This document shows positions 1 through 8,435 of a DNA stretch of 40,673 bases, one piece after another (the stretch's first letter is position 1; each line of letters opens with the position of its first letter). Both the position numbers and the translations under genes were made by a program. The stretch is from Pseudomonadota bacterium (GTDB lineage Bacteria; Pseudomonadota; Alphaproteobacteria; Reyranellales; Reyranellaceae): assembly GCA_018240685.1 (NCBI GenBank), contig JAFEFG010000038.1, positions 1 to 40,673 of the forward strand, in the 5' to 3' direction. The notes below the pieces were generated by a model. The model searched no databases. It was not told where the DNA came from and saw nothing but the letters and a program-made list of their open reading frames with translations.

Positions 1-569
1 CCACCGAGCTCAATCTCGCGGACTACTTCCGCGCCAACAAGATGAGCTTCAAGCCGGTCGTCATCGAGAAGGTGGAAGAGACCCGCGCCGCCTTCTTCTC
101 CGGTCGCTGCGACGTCTATACGACCGACGCCTCGGGCCTCTATTCCACCCGCGCCGCCAACGTGCCGGCGCCCCTCACACCCGATGATTTCGTCGTCCTG
201 CCGGAGATCATCTCCAAGGAACCGCTGGGCCCGGCCGTGCGCCATGGCGACCAGCAGTTCGCCGACATCGTCCGCTGGTCCCTGTTCGCCATGATCGACT
301 CCGAAGAAAACGGCATCACGTCCAAAAACGTGGACGAGATGCTGAAGAGCGAGAACCCGACCATCAAGCGCATCCTCGGAGTCACCCCGGGTATCGGCAA
401 GGCCCTCGGCGTCGACGAAAAGTGGGTCTACAACATCGTCAAGCAGGTCGGGAACTACGGCGAGAGCTTCGAACGCAACGTCGGCATGGGCTCGCCGCTG
501 AAGATCGCCCGCGGGCTGAACGCGCTATGGAGCAAGGGCGGCATCCAGTACGCCCCGCCCATCCGCTGA
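1..569 (+). CDS. AapJ-type amino-acid binding protein, C-terminal part (upstream tandem copy, cut by window edge)
   Basis: This is the last 188 codons of a periplasmic general L-amino-acid binding protein; the reading frame enters at base 3 and the start lies before the window. It aligns without any gap to the C-terminal half of the complete aapJ that follows, at a constant offset of 1156 bp, with about 22 amino-acid differences over 188 residues. Shared landmarks include FSGRCDVYTTD, LPEIISKEPL and GNYGESFERNVG. The family (SBP_bac_3) delivers polar and other L-amino acids to the AapQMP membrane complex. It is followed by a hairpin and then its paralogue, so this is a tandem duplication. Whether the copy is complete cannot be seen, but its visible part has no frameshift or early stop. 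Confidence 0.93.
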   Translation, partial: TELNLADYFRANKMSFKPVVIEKVEETRAAFFSGRCDVYTTDASGLYSTRAANVPAPLTPDDFVVLPEIISKEPLGPAVRHGDQQFADIVRWSLFAMIDSEENGITSKNVDEMLKSENPTIKRILGVTPGIGKALGVDEKWVYNIVKQVGNYGESFERNVGMGSPLKIARGLNALWSKGGIQYAPPIR

Positions 570-595
570 TCCCGGAGCCTCGAGCCCCTGGTACG

Positions 596-618
596 CCGCC
601 GCCCCAAAAGGGCGGCGG
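596..618 (+). terminator. Hairpin after first aapJ copy, terminator-like
   Basis: A perfect 9-bp GC stem (CCGCCGCCC with GGGCGGCGG) encloses the 5-nt loop CAAAA, 26 bp after the stop of the first aapJ copy. Only a weak T-rich stretch follows (TCGTCATTT), so it may be an inefficient terminator or an RNA 3'-end stabiliser. Confidence 0.55.
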
Positions 619-693
619 TCGTCATTTGGCCTGTTGCTTGCTTGCCTGCGGGAGGTGAGACTTGGGCGAGGCCAAATCAGGGGAGGCAATTCA

Positions 694-1725
694 ATGCACA
701 AGGCTTCGTTGGCGGCGGCGTTCGGCCTGGCCGCAGTGTTTGCGTCCGGCAATGCCTGGGCGGGCAAGGATCTTGACGCCATCAAGGCGCGAGGCAACCT
801 GATCTGCGGGGTGCCCACCGGCATCGCGGGCTTCGCGTCCGCCGACAGCCAGGGCAAGTGGACGGGTCTCGACGTCGACGTCTGCCGCGCGGTGTCTGCG
901 TCGCTGTTCGGCGATTCGGAGAAGGTGAAGTACGTTCCCCTCACCTCCCAGCAGCGTTTCACAGCGCTGCAGTCGGGCGAGGTCGACATGCTGTCCAACA
1001 ACACGACGGCGACGCTGACGCGCGACACCGCGCTCGGCCTCGATTTCACGGCCATCACCTACTATGACGGCCAGGGCTTCATGGTGCCCAAGAAGCTCGG
1101 CGTGAAGAGCGCCAAGGAGCTGAACGGCGCCACCGTCTGCGTGGCTCCCGGCACCACGACGGAGCTCAACCTCGCGGACTACTTCCGCGCCAACAAGATG
1201 AGCTTCAAGCCGGTCGTCATCGAGAAGGTGGAAGAGATCCGTGCCGCCTTCTTCTCCGGCCGCTGCGACGTCTATACGACGGATTCGTCGGGGCTCTATG
1301 CGACGCGTGCGGCCAACGTGCCGGCGCCCCTCAAGCCCGATGACTTCGTCGTCCTGCCGGAGATCATCTCCAAGGAACCCCTGGCGCCGGCCGTGCGCCA
1401 TGGCGACCAGCAGTTCGCCGACATCGTCCGCTGGACGCAGTACGCCATGCTCGAGGCCGAGGAATACGGCATCAGCTCCAAGACCGTGGACGAGATGCTG
1501 AAGAGCGAGAACCCGACCATCAAGCGCATCCTCGGGGTCACGCCCGGCATGGGCAAGGCGCTCGGCGTCGACGAGAAGTGGGTCTACAACATCGTCAAGC
1601 AGGTCGGGAACTACGGCGAGAGCTTCGAACGCAACGTCGGCTCCGGTTCGATCCTCAAGATCGACCGCGGCCTGAACAGGTTGTGGACGAAGGGCGGCCT
1701 GCAATACGCCGAGCCGATCCGATGA
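694..1725 (+). CDS. aapJ: AapJ, general L-amino-acid ABC transporter substrate-binding protein
   Basis: This 343-residue periplasmic binding protein is the first gene of an aapJQMP operon. The ATG at 694 is chosen because GGGGAGG stands 7 nt before it and because it gives a normal signal peptide: residues 1-23 with a hydrophobic core, ending NAWA before GKD. An in-frame TTG at 634 would add 20 unlikely residues. The sequence then runs as a classic SBP_bac_3 protein (GNLICGV near the mature N-terminus, then DVDVCRAVSASLFG). Length matches rhizobial AapJ. The family binds a broad range of L-amino acids. Its C-terminal half is nearly identical to the preceding partial gene, with one block of 66 identical bases, which suggests recent duplication or gene conversion. 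Confidence 0.95.
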   Translation: MHKASLAAAFGLAAVFASGNAWAGKDLDAIKARGNLICGVPTGIAGFASADSQGKWTGLDVDVCRAVSASLFGDSEKVKYVPLTSQQRFTALQSGEVDMLSNNTTATLTRDTALGLDFTAITYYDGQGFMVPKKLGVKSAKELNGATVCVAPGTTTELNLADYFRANKMSFKPVVIEKVEEIRAAFFSGRCDVYTTDSSGLYATRAANVPAPLKPDDFVVLPEIISKEPLAPAVRHGDQQFADIVRWTQYAMLEAEEYGISSKTVDEMLKSENPTIKRILGVTPGMGKALGVDEKWVYNIVKQVGNYGESFERNVGSGSILKIDRGLNRLWTKGGLQYAEPIR

Positions 1726-1798
1726 CGTTGCGCGCGCAGCGGCGGTTTCGCCGGTTGCAACTGTGAAATCCGCTCCTACACTGCGCGCAACAAAGGGC

Positions 1799-1818
1799 AT
1801 GCCGCACAATCGCGGCAT
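1799..1818 (+). other. Intercistronic hairpin between aapJ and aapQ
   Basis: A perfect 7-bp inverted repeat (ATGCCGC / GCGGCAT, loop ACAATC) sits in the 111-bp gap just before the aapQ ribosome-binding region. Hairpins between a binding-protein gene and its permease gene often protect the upstream message so that the binding protein is made in excess; that role is inferred here. Confidence 0.4.
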
Positions 1819-1836
1819 TCAGGGGGGCTAAAGCGC

Positions 1837-3024
1837 ATGGCTGTCGAGTCGATCGGCTCTCAGCAGCATCCCAAGATCGCGCCCTGGAACGACCCGGTCA
1901 TCCGCGGCTGGGTCTTCCAGGTCGTGGTGGTGGGGCTGGTGGGTCTCCTGGCGTGGTATCTCGTCTCCAACACGGTCGAGAATCTGGCCCGGCAGAAGAT
2001 CGCCAGCGGCTATGCCTATCTCAGCCACGAAGCCGGGTTCGAAATCGGCGATTCCATGATCTCCTACTCGCCCGCCGACACCTATGCGCGGGCGATCCTG
2101 GTCGGCATGCTGAACACGCTGAAGGTGGCGGTGCTCGGCATCATCCTCTCGACAATCCTCGGCACGTTGATCGGCATTGGCCGGCTGTCACCGAACTGGC
2201 TCCTGGCCAAGATCTGCGAGAGCTACGTCGAGGCCTTCCGCAATGTACCGCTGCTGCTCTGGCTGTTCCTCTTCTACAAGATCATCAGCGAGGCCTTCCC
2301 GGGGCCGCGCCAGGCGATCAGCTTCCTCGGTTCGATCTTCCTCAGCAACCGCGGGCTCTATTTCCCGGTTCCTGCCGCCAATCCCGTTCATGCCTGGATG
2401 GGACTCGGCCTTCTGGTGGCAATCGCGGCAGCGTTCGCCGTCCATCGCTGGGGCAGGAAGCGCCAGGAGGCGACTGGCGAGCCGTTCCCCTCGATCTGGA
2501 CGGGCGCCGGGCTGATCGTGGGCGTACCCCTGCTGATCTGGCTGGCGGGCGGCGCGCCGCACCAGATGAGCTGGCCGGCACTCAGGGGCTTCAATTTCGT
2601 CGGCGGGACGGTGATCCAGCCGGAATTCACCGCCCTGCTGCTGGGCCTCGTGGTCTACACATCGGCCTTCATCGCCGAAATCGTCCGTTCGGGCATCCTG
2701 GCGCTCAACAAGGGCCAGAGCGAGGCCGCAGCGGCCCTGGGCCTGTCGCGCGCCCAGGCGATGCGCCTCGTGCTGCTGCCTCAGGCGCTGCGCCTGATCG
2801 TGCCGCCGATGACCAGCCAGTACCTCAACATCACCAAGAACAGCTCGCTGGCCATCGCCATCGGCTATCCCGACCTGGTCGCGTCGGTGAACGTCACCAT
2901 CAACCAGACCGGCCAGGCGATCGAGAACATAGTGATCATCATGGTGGCCTATCTGAGCGTGAGCCTCAGCATCTCGGCCTTCATGAACTGGTACAACAAG
3001 CGCATCGCGCTTCGGGAGCGCTGA
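1837..3024 (+). CDS. aapQ: AapQ, amino-acid ABC transporter permease
   Basis: This 395-residue inner-membrane permease of the general amino-acid transporter pairs with AapM. Its length suits the long AapQ/BztB class rather than short HisQ-type permeases: an N-terminal membrane segment near residues 28-48 and a large insert lie before the conserved BPD_transp_1 region. The EAA loop that contacts the ATPase is visible near residues 290-325 (ALNKGQSEAAAALGLS, then LLPQALRLIVPP). A purine-rich GGGGGG stretch precedes the ATG at 1837. The gene lies 111 bp after aapJ and 3 bp before aapM, so it is co-transcribed with aapM and aapP. Confidence 0.94.
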   Translation: MAVESIGSQQHPKIAPWNDPVIRGWVFQVVVVGLVGLLAWYLVSNTVENLARQKIASGYAYLSHEAGFEIGDSMISYSPADTYARAILVGMLNTLKVAVLGIILSTILGTLIGIGRLSPNWLLAKICESYVEAFRNVPLLLWLFLFYKIISEAFPGPRQAISFLGSIFLSNRGLYFPVPAANPVHAWMGLGLLVAIAAAFAVHRWGRKRQEATGEPFPSIWTGAGLIVGVPLLIWLAGGAPHQMSWPALRGFNFVGGTVIQPEFTALLLGLVVYTSAFIAEIVRSGILALNKGQSEAAAALGLSRAQAMRLVLLPQALRLIVPPMTSQYLNITKNSSLAIAIGYPDLVASVNVTINQTGQAIENIVIIMVAYLSVSLSISAFMNWYNKRIALRER

Positions 3025-3027
3025 CCG

Positions 3028-4305
3028 ATGACCGACGTCCCCGTCGGCGAGCGCCGACAACTTCCGCCGCCCACGACCGACAGCGGGGCCTGGGGCTGGA
3101 TCCGCCAGAACCTCTTCTCGAGCTGGGGCAACGGCATCACGACCGTGGCGCTGGTCCTGGCGATCGTCTGGCTGCTCAACTGGTTCATCGAGTGGGCCGT
3201 GCTCACCGCGGTGTGGACCGCCCCGTCGGGCCAGGACTGCCGCGGCCACGGCGCCTGCTGGGCGCTGATCCACGAGAAGTACCGCTATATCTTCTTCGGC
3301 TCCTTTCCCTACGAGCAGCATTGGCGGCCGCTTTTCGCGGTGATCGCCATGCTGGCGATGCTGATCCTGAGCGCCGACCGGCGCATGTGGAACAAGCGCC
3401 TGATCTGGATCTGGTCGATCGGGAGCTTCGTGAGCTTCCTGCTGATGTTCGGCGAGATCAACCTGTCGAGCAGCCTGATTTTCTCCATCGTCCTGATCGT
3501 AGGCGTCGCCGGCGCGACGTTGCGCAGCACCGCAGGCTCCGCCGCCGAAATCAATGCGTGGCGGGCGGTGGCCGGTATCGGCTTCGTCGGGCTGATGCTG
3601 CGTCTGCTCGGGCTGCTGCCGGCCTTCACGATATCGATCGCGCCGCTCAGCTACGTCGAGACCAGCCTGTGGGGCGGCCTGCCGGTGACGATCATCCTCG
3701 CCACCTACGGGCTGCTCTTCGCCTTCCCGCTCGGCATCCTCCTGGCACTCGGCCGGCGCTCGCACCTGCCCCTGATCAAGGGCCTGTGCGTGGGCTTCAT
3801 CGAGCTCATCCGCGGCGTGCCCCTCATCAGCCTGCTGATCATGGCGTCGGTCATGCTGCCGCTGTTCCTGCCGTCGGGCGTGACCATCGACAAGTTCCTG
3901 CGCGCGCTCGTGGCCGTCATCCTCTTCGCCGCAGCCTACATCGCCGAAGTCGTCCGCGGCGGCCTGCAGTCGCTGCCTAAGGGGCAGTACGAAGCCGCCG
4001 ATGCGATGGGCCTGACCTACTTCCAGAAGACGGCGCTGGTGATCCTGCCCCAGGCATTGCGCGTGGTGATCCCGCCCCTCATCAACACCTTCATCGGCTT
4101 CTTCAAGGATACGTCGCTGGTGCTGATCATCGGCATCTTCGACTTCCTCAACACCGCGAACCAAGCGCTCGTCGACCCCAAGTGGGCCGGGTTCCCCAGC
4201 GAGGTCTACCTGTTCGCCGCCTTCGTCTATTTCTGCTTCTGCTTCTCGATGTCGAGATATTCGAAGTACCTCGAAACCGAGCTCAATAAAGGGACTCGCC
4301 GCTAA
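3028..4305 (+). CDS. aapM: AapM, amino-acid ABC transporter permease
   Basis: This 425-residue permease is the second membrane subunit of the Aap system. It carries the long N-terminal extension typical of AapM/BztC, including a cysteine-containing periplasmic segment ([11 protein letters not shown] near residues 70-80), then several membrane helices before the BPD_transp_1 domain. The EAA loop reads [16 protein letters not shown] followed by [12 protein letters not shown]. It starts 3 bp after the aapQ stop and ends 1 bp before the aapP start, so the three genes form one unit. The two permeases are homologous to each other in the C-terminal half. Confidence 0.94.
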   Translation: MTDVPVGERRQLPPPTTDSGAWGWIRQNLFSSWGNGITTVALVLAIVWLLNWFIEWAVLTAVWTAPSGQDCRGHGACWALIHEKYRYIFFGSFPYEQHWRPLFAVIAMLAMLILSADRRMWNKRLIWIWSIGSFVSFLLMFGEINLSSSLIFSIVLIVGVAGATLRSTAGSAAEINAWRAVAGIGFVGLMLRLLGLLPAFTISIAPLSYVETSLWGGLPVTIILATYGLLFAFPLGILLALGRRSHLPLIKGLCVGFIELIRGVPLISLLIMASVMLPLFLPSGVTIDKFLRALVAVILFAAAYIAEVVRGGLQSLPKGQYEAADAMGLTYFQKTALVILPQALRVVIPPLINTFIGFFKDTSLVLIIGIFDFLNTANQALVDPKWAGFPSEVYLFAAFVYFCFCFSMSRYSKYLETELNKGTRR

Positions 4306-4306
4306 G

Positions 4307-5077
4307 ATGGCCATCACCGCCGCTCACGACCTTTCCCAGGCACCGTCCGTGATCCAGCTCAAGGGCGTCAACAAGTGGTACGGCCAGTTCCACGTGCTCT
4401 CCGACATCAACCTCGACGTGAAGCAGGGTGAGCGCATTGTCATCTGCGGACCGTCGGGCTCGGGCAAGTCGACGCTGATCCGCTGCATCAACCGGCTCGA
4501 GGAGCATCAGCGCGGCGACATCGCCGTCCACGGCGTCACGCTCTCCAACGACGTAAAGAACATCGAGGCCATCCGGCGCGAAGTCGGAATGGTGTTCCAG
4601 TCCTTTAACCTCTTCCCGCACCTCACCATCCTCGACAACCTCACCCTGGCACCGATCTGGGTGAAGAAGATGCCGAAGAGGGAGGCCGAGGACATCGCCA
4701 TGAGCCTGCTTCGGCGTGTGCGCATCCCGGAGCAGGCCAGCAAGTACCCCGGCCAGCTCTCCGGCGGCCAGCAGCAGCGCGTCGCCATCGCCCGCGCACT
4801 CTGCATGCGGCCGAAGATCATGCTCTTCGACGAGCCGACCTCCGCGCTCGACCCGGAGATGGTGAAGGAAGTGCTCGACGTCATGATCGAGCTTGCCACT
4901 GAAGGCATGACCATGCTGTGCGTGACCCACGAGATGGGTTTCGCCCGCGCCGTGGCCGACCGCGTGATCTTCATGGATCGCGGCGAGATCGTCGAGCAGG
5001 GCCCGCCGACCGAGTTCTTCGCCAATCCGCGCAACGAGCGCACCAGGACCTTCCTCGGGCAGATCCTGCATCATTGA
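4307..5077 (+). CDS. aapP: AapP, amino-acid ABC transporter ATPase
   Basis: This 256-residue cytoplasmic ATPase powers the AapQM permease. All ABC motifs are present: Walker [10 protein letters not shown] (48-56), Q-loop Gln98, signature LSGGQQQR (151-158), Walker B IMLFDE (171-176) and switch His208 in VTHEMG. Length and sequence match the polar amino-acid ATPase family (GlnQ/AapP). It begins 1 bp after the aapM stop and closes the operon; a hairpin follows at 5086-5111. Confidence 0.96.
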   Translation: MAITAAHDLSQAPSVIQLKGVNKWYGQFHVLSDINLDVKQGERIVICGPSGSGKSTLIRCINRLEEHQRGDIAVHGVTLSNDVKNIEAIRREVGMVFQSFNLFPHLTILDNLTLAPIWVKKMPKREAEDIAMSLLRRVRIPEQASKYPGQLSGGQQQRVAIARALCMRPKIMLFDEPTSALDPEMVKEVLDVMIELATEGMTMLCVTHEMGFARAVADRVIFMDRGEIVEQGPPTEFFANPRNERTRTFLGQILHH

Positions 5078-5085
5078 GCCGGGCT

Positions 5086-5111
5086 GCCGGAGGGCGCACC
5101 GCGCCTGCGGC
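5086..5111 (+). terminator. Hairpin after aapP, terminator-like
   Basis: An imperfect GC-rich stem (GCCGGAGGGCGC against GCGCCTGCGGC, one mismatch and one bulge, loop ACC) begins 8 bp after the aapP stop. No T-run follows, so Rho-independent activity is uncertain. It separates the aap operon from rfbB. Confidence 0.4.
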
Positions 5112-5118
5112 CGGGCTT

Positions 5119-5150
5119 GGAGGCCTGCACCTCCTTGGCCTACAAGGAGG
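5119..5150 (+). promoter_or_regulatory. Mutually exclusive hairpins covering the rfbB ribosome-binding site
   Basis: CCTCCTTG (5130-5137) pairs perfectly with CAAGGAGG (5143-5150), which contains the Shine-Dalgarno sequence of rfbB; the loop is GCCTA. The same CCTCC can instead pair with GGAGG at 5119-5123 (loop CCTGCA), which would free the ribosome-binding site. Only 2 nt separate the Shine-Dalgarno from the ATG at 5153. The pairing is read directly; a regulatory switch is inferred. Confidence 0.45.
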
Positions 5151-5152
5151 CC

Positions 5153-6208
5153 ATGAAACTCCTGGTCACCGGCGGCGCAGGCTTCATCGGCTCGGCGGTC
5201 GTGCGCCACGTCATCCGCGATACCGACTGGTCGGTGGCGAACGTGGACAAGCTCACCTATGCGGGCAATCTCGAGTCCCTTGCCGAGGCGGGCTCCAGCA
5301 ACCGGCACCGCCACTACAAGACCGACATCCGGGACCGTGCCGCGATCGCCGAAATCTTCCGCGAGGTGCGGCCCGACGCCGTGCTCCATCTCGCGGCGGA
5401 AAGCCATGTCGACCGCTCGATCGACGGCCCGGCCGCCTTCATCGACACCAATGTCCAGGGTACCTACGTGATGCTGGATGCCGCGCTCGACTACTGGCGC
5501 GGCCTCGACACGGAAGGCCGGACGCATTTTCGTTTCCAGCACATCTCGACCGACGAGGTGTTCGGTTCCCTAGGACCGACCGGCCGGTTCACCGAGACCA
5601 CCTCCTACCAGCCCAACTCACCCTACTCCGCCAGCAAAGCCGCCTCCGACCATCTCGTGCGCGCCTGGCACCACACCTACGGCCTGCCGACGCTGACCAC
5701 CAACTGCTCCAACAACTACGGCCCGTACCAGTTCCCCGAGAAGCTCATTCCGCTGATCATCATCCGCGCCCTGCGCGGCGAGCGGCTGCCCGTCTACGGC
5801 AAGGGTGAGAACATCCGCGACTGGCTGCATGTCGAGGATCATGCCGAGGCGCTGACGCTGGTCCTGCGCAAGGGCCGGCCCGGCGAGGCCTACAACGTCG
5901 GCGGCGACAGCGAACAACGGAACATCGACGTGGTGCGTGCGATCTGCGCTCTGCTCGACGAGATGCGTCCCGACGCGGCCGCGGGGCCACGCGAGAAGCT
6001 GATCGAGTTCGTGACCGATCGTCCCGGCCATGATGCGCGCTACGCCATCGACGCGAGCAAGATCAAGCGCGAGCTGGGCTGGTCCCCGCGCCATACTTTC
6101 GAGCAGGGGCTGCGCGACACGGTCCGCTGGTACCTCGACAATCACGGCTGGTGGGAGCGCGTGTTGAGCGGCGCCTATCGCGGCGAGAGGCTCGGCCTGC
6201 CGGGCTGA
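5153..6208 (+). CDS. rfbB: dTDP-glucose 4,6-dehydratase
   Basis: This 351-residue cytoplasmic enzyme converts dTDP-glucose to dTDP-4-keto-6-deoxyglucose, the branch point for deoxysugars. It shows the NAD-binding TGGAGFIGS near the N-terminus, the [10 protein letters not shown] segment carrying the catalytic Asp-Glu pair, [11 protein letters not shown] with the YxxxK pair, and [17 protein letters not shown] typical of RfbB. The ATG at 5153 places the Rossmann motif at the usual distance from the start; an in-frame TTG at 5117 would add 12 unlikely residues. The thymidylyltransferase and the rhamnose branch (rfbC, rfbD) are absent here. The likely partners are the ketoisomerase and aminotransferase at 8523-10051. 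Confidence 0.95.
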   Translation: MKLLVTGGAGFIGSAVVRHVIRDTDWSVANVDKLTYAGNLESLAEAGSSNRHRHYKTDIRDRAAIAEIFREVRPDAVLHLAAESHVDRSIDGPAAFIDTNVQGTYVMLDAALDYWRGLDTEGRTHFRFQHISTDEVFGSLGPTGRFTETTSYQPNSPYSASKAASDHLVRAWHHTYGLPTLTTNCSNNYGPYQFPEKLIPLIIIRALRGERLPVYGKGENIRDWLHVEDHAEALTLVLRKGRPGEAYNVGGDSEQRNIDVVRAICALLDEMRPDAAAGPREKLIEFVTDRPGHDARYAIDASKIKRELGWSPRHTFEQGLRDTVRWYLDNHGWWERVLSGAYRGERLGLPG

Positions 6209-6319
6209 CGACGGCGCGTCGGCCGGCCGTTCCGCGACAGGCCGCCGACGGTAGTCCCATCTCCCCAGATCTGGAACTGCGGCCGGCACTTGCATTCGGG
6301 ACTTGGGACCGGAAACCGA

Positions 6320-6359
6320 GCCGCCGGCCGCCGCCAACCCCTCGACGACGGCCGGCGGC
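6320..6359. terminator. GC-rich hairpin between convergent rfbB and small membrane gene
   Basis: A perfect 11-bp inverted repeat (GCCGCCGGCCG / CGGCCGGCGGC, 18-nt loop) lies between the end of rfbB and the end of the convergent small gene. Its position suits a bidirectional terminator, although there is no T-run on either side. Confidence 0.4.
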
Positions 6360-6364
6360 GGGCG

Positions 6365-6544
6365 CTACTCCAGGCGAAGTTGGCCGCCGCGCGAGGGCGC
6401 GCGGTCAGGACGACCCGGTAGAAGCGCCGTCGCGATCCATACGATCGCACAGACGACAAGAAGGCAGCCGATGATGGGCTCGCCCCAGCGGACGAAACCG
6501 GCGGCAGCAAGGCCGAAAGCGATGGTGCCGATAAGCTGGACCAT
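6365..6544 (-). CDS. Small hydrophobic membrane protein, 59 residues
   Basis: This is a short gene of unknown function. The ATG at 6544 is preceded by GGAGG with 5-nt spacing, which decides the start; an upstream in-frame start would add an unlikely Arg-rich stretch. The protein has two predicted membrane segments (about residues 3-15 and 21-41, with GEPIIGCLLVVCAIVWIATA in the second), then a basic tail rich in Arg and Pro. It stands alone, convergent with rfbB. It may be a genuine small inner-membrane protein; no family is recognised. Confidence 0.55.
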   Translation of the reverse strand: MVQLIGTIAFGLAAAGFVRWGEPIIGCLLVVCAIVWIATALLPGRPDRAPSRGGQLRLE

Positions 6545-6665
6545 TGCACCCTCCACAGTCGAGGCGCGCCTATCTAGGCAGGGGCGTGTATCGTGGCGAT
6601 GTTGCGGGTGGCATATCGGGTTTCGTGTGTTTCGCGACTGCCCCGATGCGGTCAATCGGCTCGCC

Positions 6666-7691
6666 CTACATCGCGTTGCCGATCATCGACCCGAAGTCGG
6701 GACCTGAGGGCGCAACCCCATAGAAAAGGCGATGAAAATCAAGCGCCTCGACCGCGAGATCCGGGTGGGACTGCTCCGGATGAAACAGGGCCGCCAGCCA
6801 TCTGAGCCCGATCAGCCGCTGGATCGACGGTGGCTCTCCCAGCCAGTTCCAAGGCAGGCCGGGAGCCGCCACGATCCTCCGCGCGAAGCGCCACTCTGGA
6901 CGGGTGCGGATGGCCTCGAAAATCGCGCGGTCGAAGGCGATGATGAGATCGGGATTCCAGTCCCGGATCTGTTCGACGGAAATGCGGGAACCGCTCCCCC
7001 GCCCCGAGCCGCCGGCGGCGACATTGAGCGCGCCCGCCCGCTCGATGATTTCGGCGAGGTCCGACCCGCCCGGCGGCGTCTGCGCCCCATCGGCGCCCCG
7101 CGCCAGATAGACCCGTGGCCGCGAGGCCGAAGGCGCTGCCTTCGTCGCCGCATCGACGCGCGACAGCGTCTCCTGCGCATAGGCCGCCAACGCTTCGCCC
7201 CGCTCATGGCGTCCCAGCATGGCGGCCGCGAGCCTCAACGCGGCCGGCGACTTGTCGAGGCTACCGTCGATCAGCGCATAGGGGATGCCGGTTGCGGCCT
7301 GCACGTTCCGGGCGAGACCGACGTACCGGTCTGCCGTCGATCCAAAATCGACGATCAGATCGGGCCGCAGTGCCTTGAGGGCTTCGAGATCGGGAGCTCC
7401 TCCCCGCCCGGTCAGCCTGGCCGTCGCCGGCAGACGGCGCACCGCCGGCAGGAGGTAGGGCTTGGCCGCGTCCGGCAGCGCGGGCACCCAGCCGACCAAG
7501 GCGTCGGGCGCGAGCGCATAAAGCAGGAGGGATGCCGGAGGACCGGCGGCAACGACGCGTTGGGGCCTGCCCGCGATCCGGATCCGGCGTCCGACCGAAT
7601 CGATCGCCTCGCGCGACTGGGCCCGGCCGATCGCAGGAGCCGCCATCGCCATTGCCATGCCGGCAAGGACGCCGCGGCGCCCCGGATTCAT
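6666..7691 (-). CDS. BtuF/TroA-superfamily ABC transporter binding protein, probably for oxyanion or metal
   Basis: This 341-residue exported protein has an N-terminal signal with an Arg pair (GRRGVLAG) and a hydrophobic stretch ending GRA before QS, so Tat or Sec export is possible. The body resembles class III (PeripBP_2) proteins that bind cobalamin, siderophores, haem or, in MolA of Haemophilus, molybdate: an early [17 protein letters not shown], then [16 protein letters not shown] and later [13 protein letters not shown]. Its ATG overlaps the stop of the TrmO-like gene by 4 bp, and a molbindin begins the operon. That context favours molybdate or tungstate, but the ligand is inferred. No permease or ATPase gene lies in the window. 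Confidence 0.75.
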   Translation of the reverse strand: MNPGRRGVLAGMAMAMAAPAIGRAQSREAIDSVGRRIRIAGRPQRVVAAGPPASLLLYALAPDALVGWVPALPDAAKPYLLPAVRRLPATARLTGRGGAPDLEALKALRPDLIVDFGSTADRYVGLARNVQAATGIPYALIDGSLDKSPAALRLAAAMLGRHERGEALAAYAQETLSRVDAATKAAPSASRPRVYLARGADGAQTPPGGSDLAEIIERAGALNVAAGGSGRGSGSRISVEQIRDWNPDLIIAFDRAIFEAIRTRPEWRFARRIVAAPGLPWNWLGEPPSIQRLIGLRWLAALFHPEQSHPDLAVEALDFHRLFYGVAPSGPDFGSMIGNAM

Positions 7692-8188
7692 CCGGCGTCT
7701 CCGACCTGGAAATCGCCCGACTGCGCCGGCGCCAAGGGCGTGAACAGGGTGCGATCGGGCTTGATGTCGATCAACGGCGTGCCATCCAGACAGTCGAGCC
7801 CGCGGACGAACAGGGTCGCTCGCTCGATCCGCACGAGTTCGACGATGGAAGTGCCGATGGGGTTCGGCCGCACGGGCGTGCGCAGCGAGAAGACGCCGCG
7901 AGCCTGGCCGTCGTTTCGCGGACTCTGCAACACCAGGTCGCGGCGCGACTCGTGCAGCCAGTAGAGAACCTCGAGCCGGGAAAACTGCGAAATGCCATCC
8001 AGGCCCTGCTCCCAGGGCGGGGACAGTTCGATCCGGCAGGTGGGACCATCGCCCCGCCCCTGGCGCGGGCACGTCAGCCGGTCGGTCCAGGGTGTCCGAA
8101 TCCGGCCGATGAAGTACAGCTCGGCATCCGCCTTCGCCGGGAGGTCGACCGACCGTTCTCCGGCCCGGATCTCGTTCAGCCGCACCAT
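7688..8188 (-). CDS. TrmO/TsaA-family SAM-dependent methyltransferase-like protein
   Basis: This 166-residue protein is a single TsaA (UPF0066) domain, shorter than E. coli TrmO, which carries an extra C-terminal domain. E. coli TrmO N6-methylates t6A37 of tRNA(Thr) using S-adenosylmethionine. Family hallmarks are visible: [33 protein letters not shown] and [12 protein letters not shown]. It starts 6 nt after the mop stop and ends in a 4-bp overlap (ATGA) with the binding-protein gene, so all three are probably translated together. Because its partners look molybdate-related, a role other than tRNA modification should be kept open. Confidence 0.85.
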   Translation of the reverse strand: MVRLNEIRAGERSVDLPAKADAELYFIGRIRTPWTDRLTCPRQGRGDGPTCRIELSPPWEQGLDGISQFSRLEVLYWLHESRRDLVLQSPRNDGQARGVFSLRTPVRPNPIGTSIVELVRIERATLFVRGLDCLDGTPLIDIKPDRTLFTPLAPAQSGDFQVGDAG

Positions 8189-8194
8189 CGTGAT

Positions 8195-8404
8195 TCAGCC
8201 GTCGAGACCGACCATGACGTCCGATGCCTTGATGATCGCGTAGCAGGACTGTCCCGCCGCAAGGCCAAGCTCGTCCACTGCCTCGTTGGTAATCGAAGCC
8301 GTCACGATCGACCCATTGACGTCGATGCGCACGTGCGCCGTGGTCTGGCCTTTCCTGACCTCGACGATGTTGCCCTTGAGCCGGTTCCGGGCGCTGATCT
8401 TCAC
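8195..8404 (-). CDS. mop: Molbindin (Mop/TOBE-domain molybdate-binding protein)
   Basis: This small cytoplasmic protein of 69 residues binds molybdate or tungstate as an oligomer. The GTG at 8404 is chosen over the upstream ATG at 8416: GGAGG (8414-8410) lies 5 nt before it, and it yields the canonical Mop start (V/M)KISARNRLKG. The rest (GQTTAHVRIDVNG, then ASITNEAVDELGL, then CYAIIKASDVMVG) matches the single Mop fold throughout. It leads an operon with a TrmO-like enzyme and a periplasmic binding protein. Mop proteins store or buffer molybdate; another molybdenum enzyme lies at 24521-26830. Confidence 0.88.
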   Translation of the reverse strand: MKISARNRLKGNIVEVRKGQTTAHVRIDVNGSIVTASITNEAVDELGLAAGQSCYAIIKASDVMVGLDG

Positions 8405-8415
8405 GACCGCCTCCA

Positions 8416-8435
8416 TTATATCCGCTCGACTATAA
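8416..8435. promoter_or_regulatory. Inverted repeat upstream of mop, possible operator
   Basis: TTATA-N10-TATAA forms an inverted repeat ending 11 bp before the proposed mop GTG start. The AT-rich arms stand out in a GC-rich region and loosely recall ModE-type sites, but the match is too short to assign a regulator. On the minus strand the inner arm also forms TATAAT, so it may instead include a -10 element. Confidence 0.3.

Noticed and set aside
2188..4317. Long open frame on the minus strand opposite aapQ and aapM
   Set aside because: Composition is extreme (Asp, His, Gln and Arg runs) and it mirrors two clear permease genes; this is a high-GC antisense artefact.
6732..7964. Plus-strand frame opposite the binding-protein gene
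   Set aside because: Biased Arg/Pro composition and no ribosome-binding site; the minus-strand genes overlap by ATGA and have clear families.
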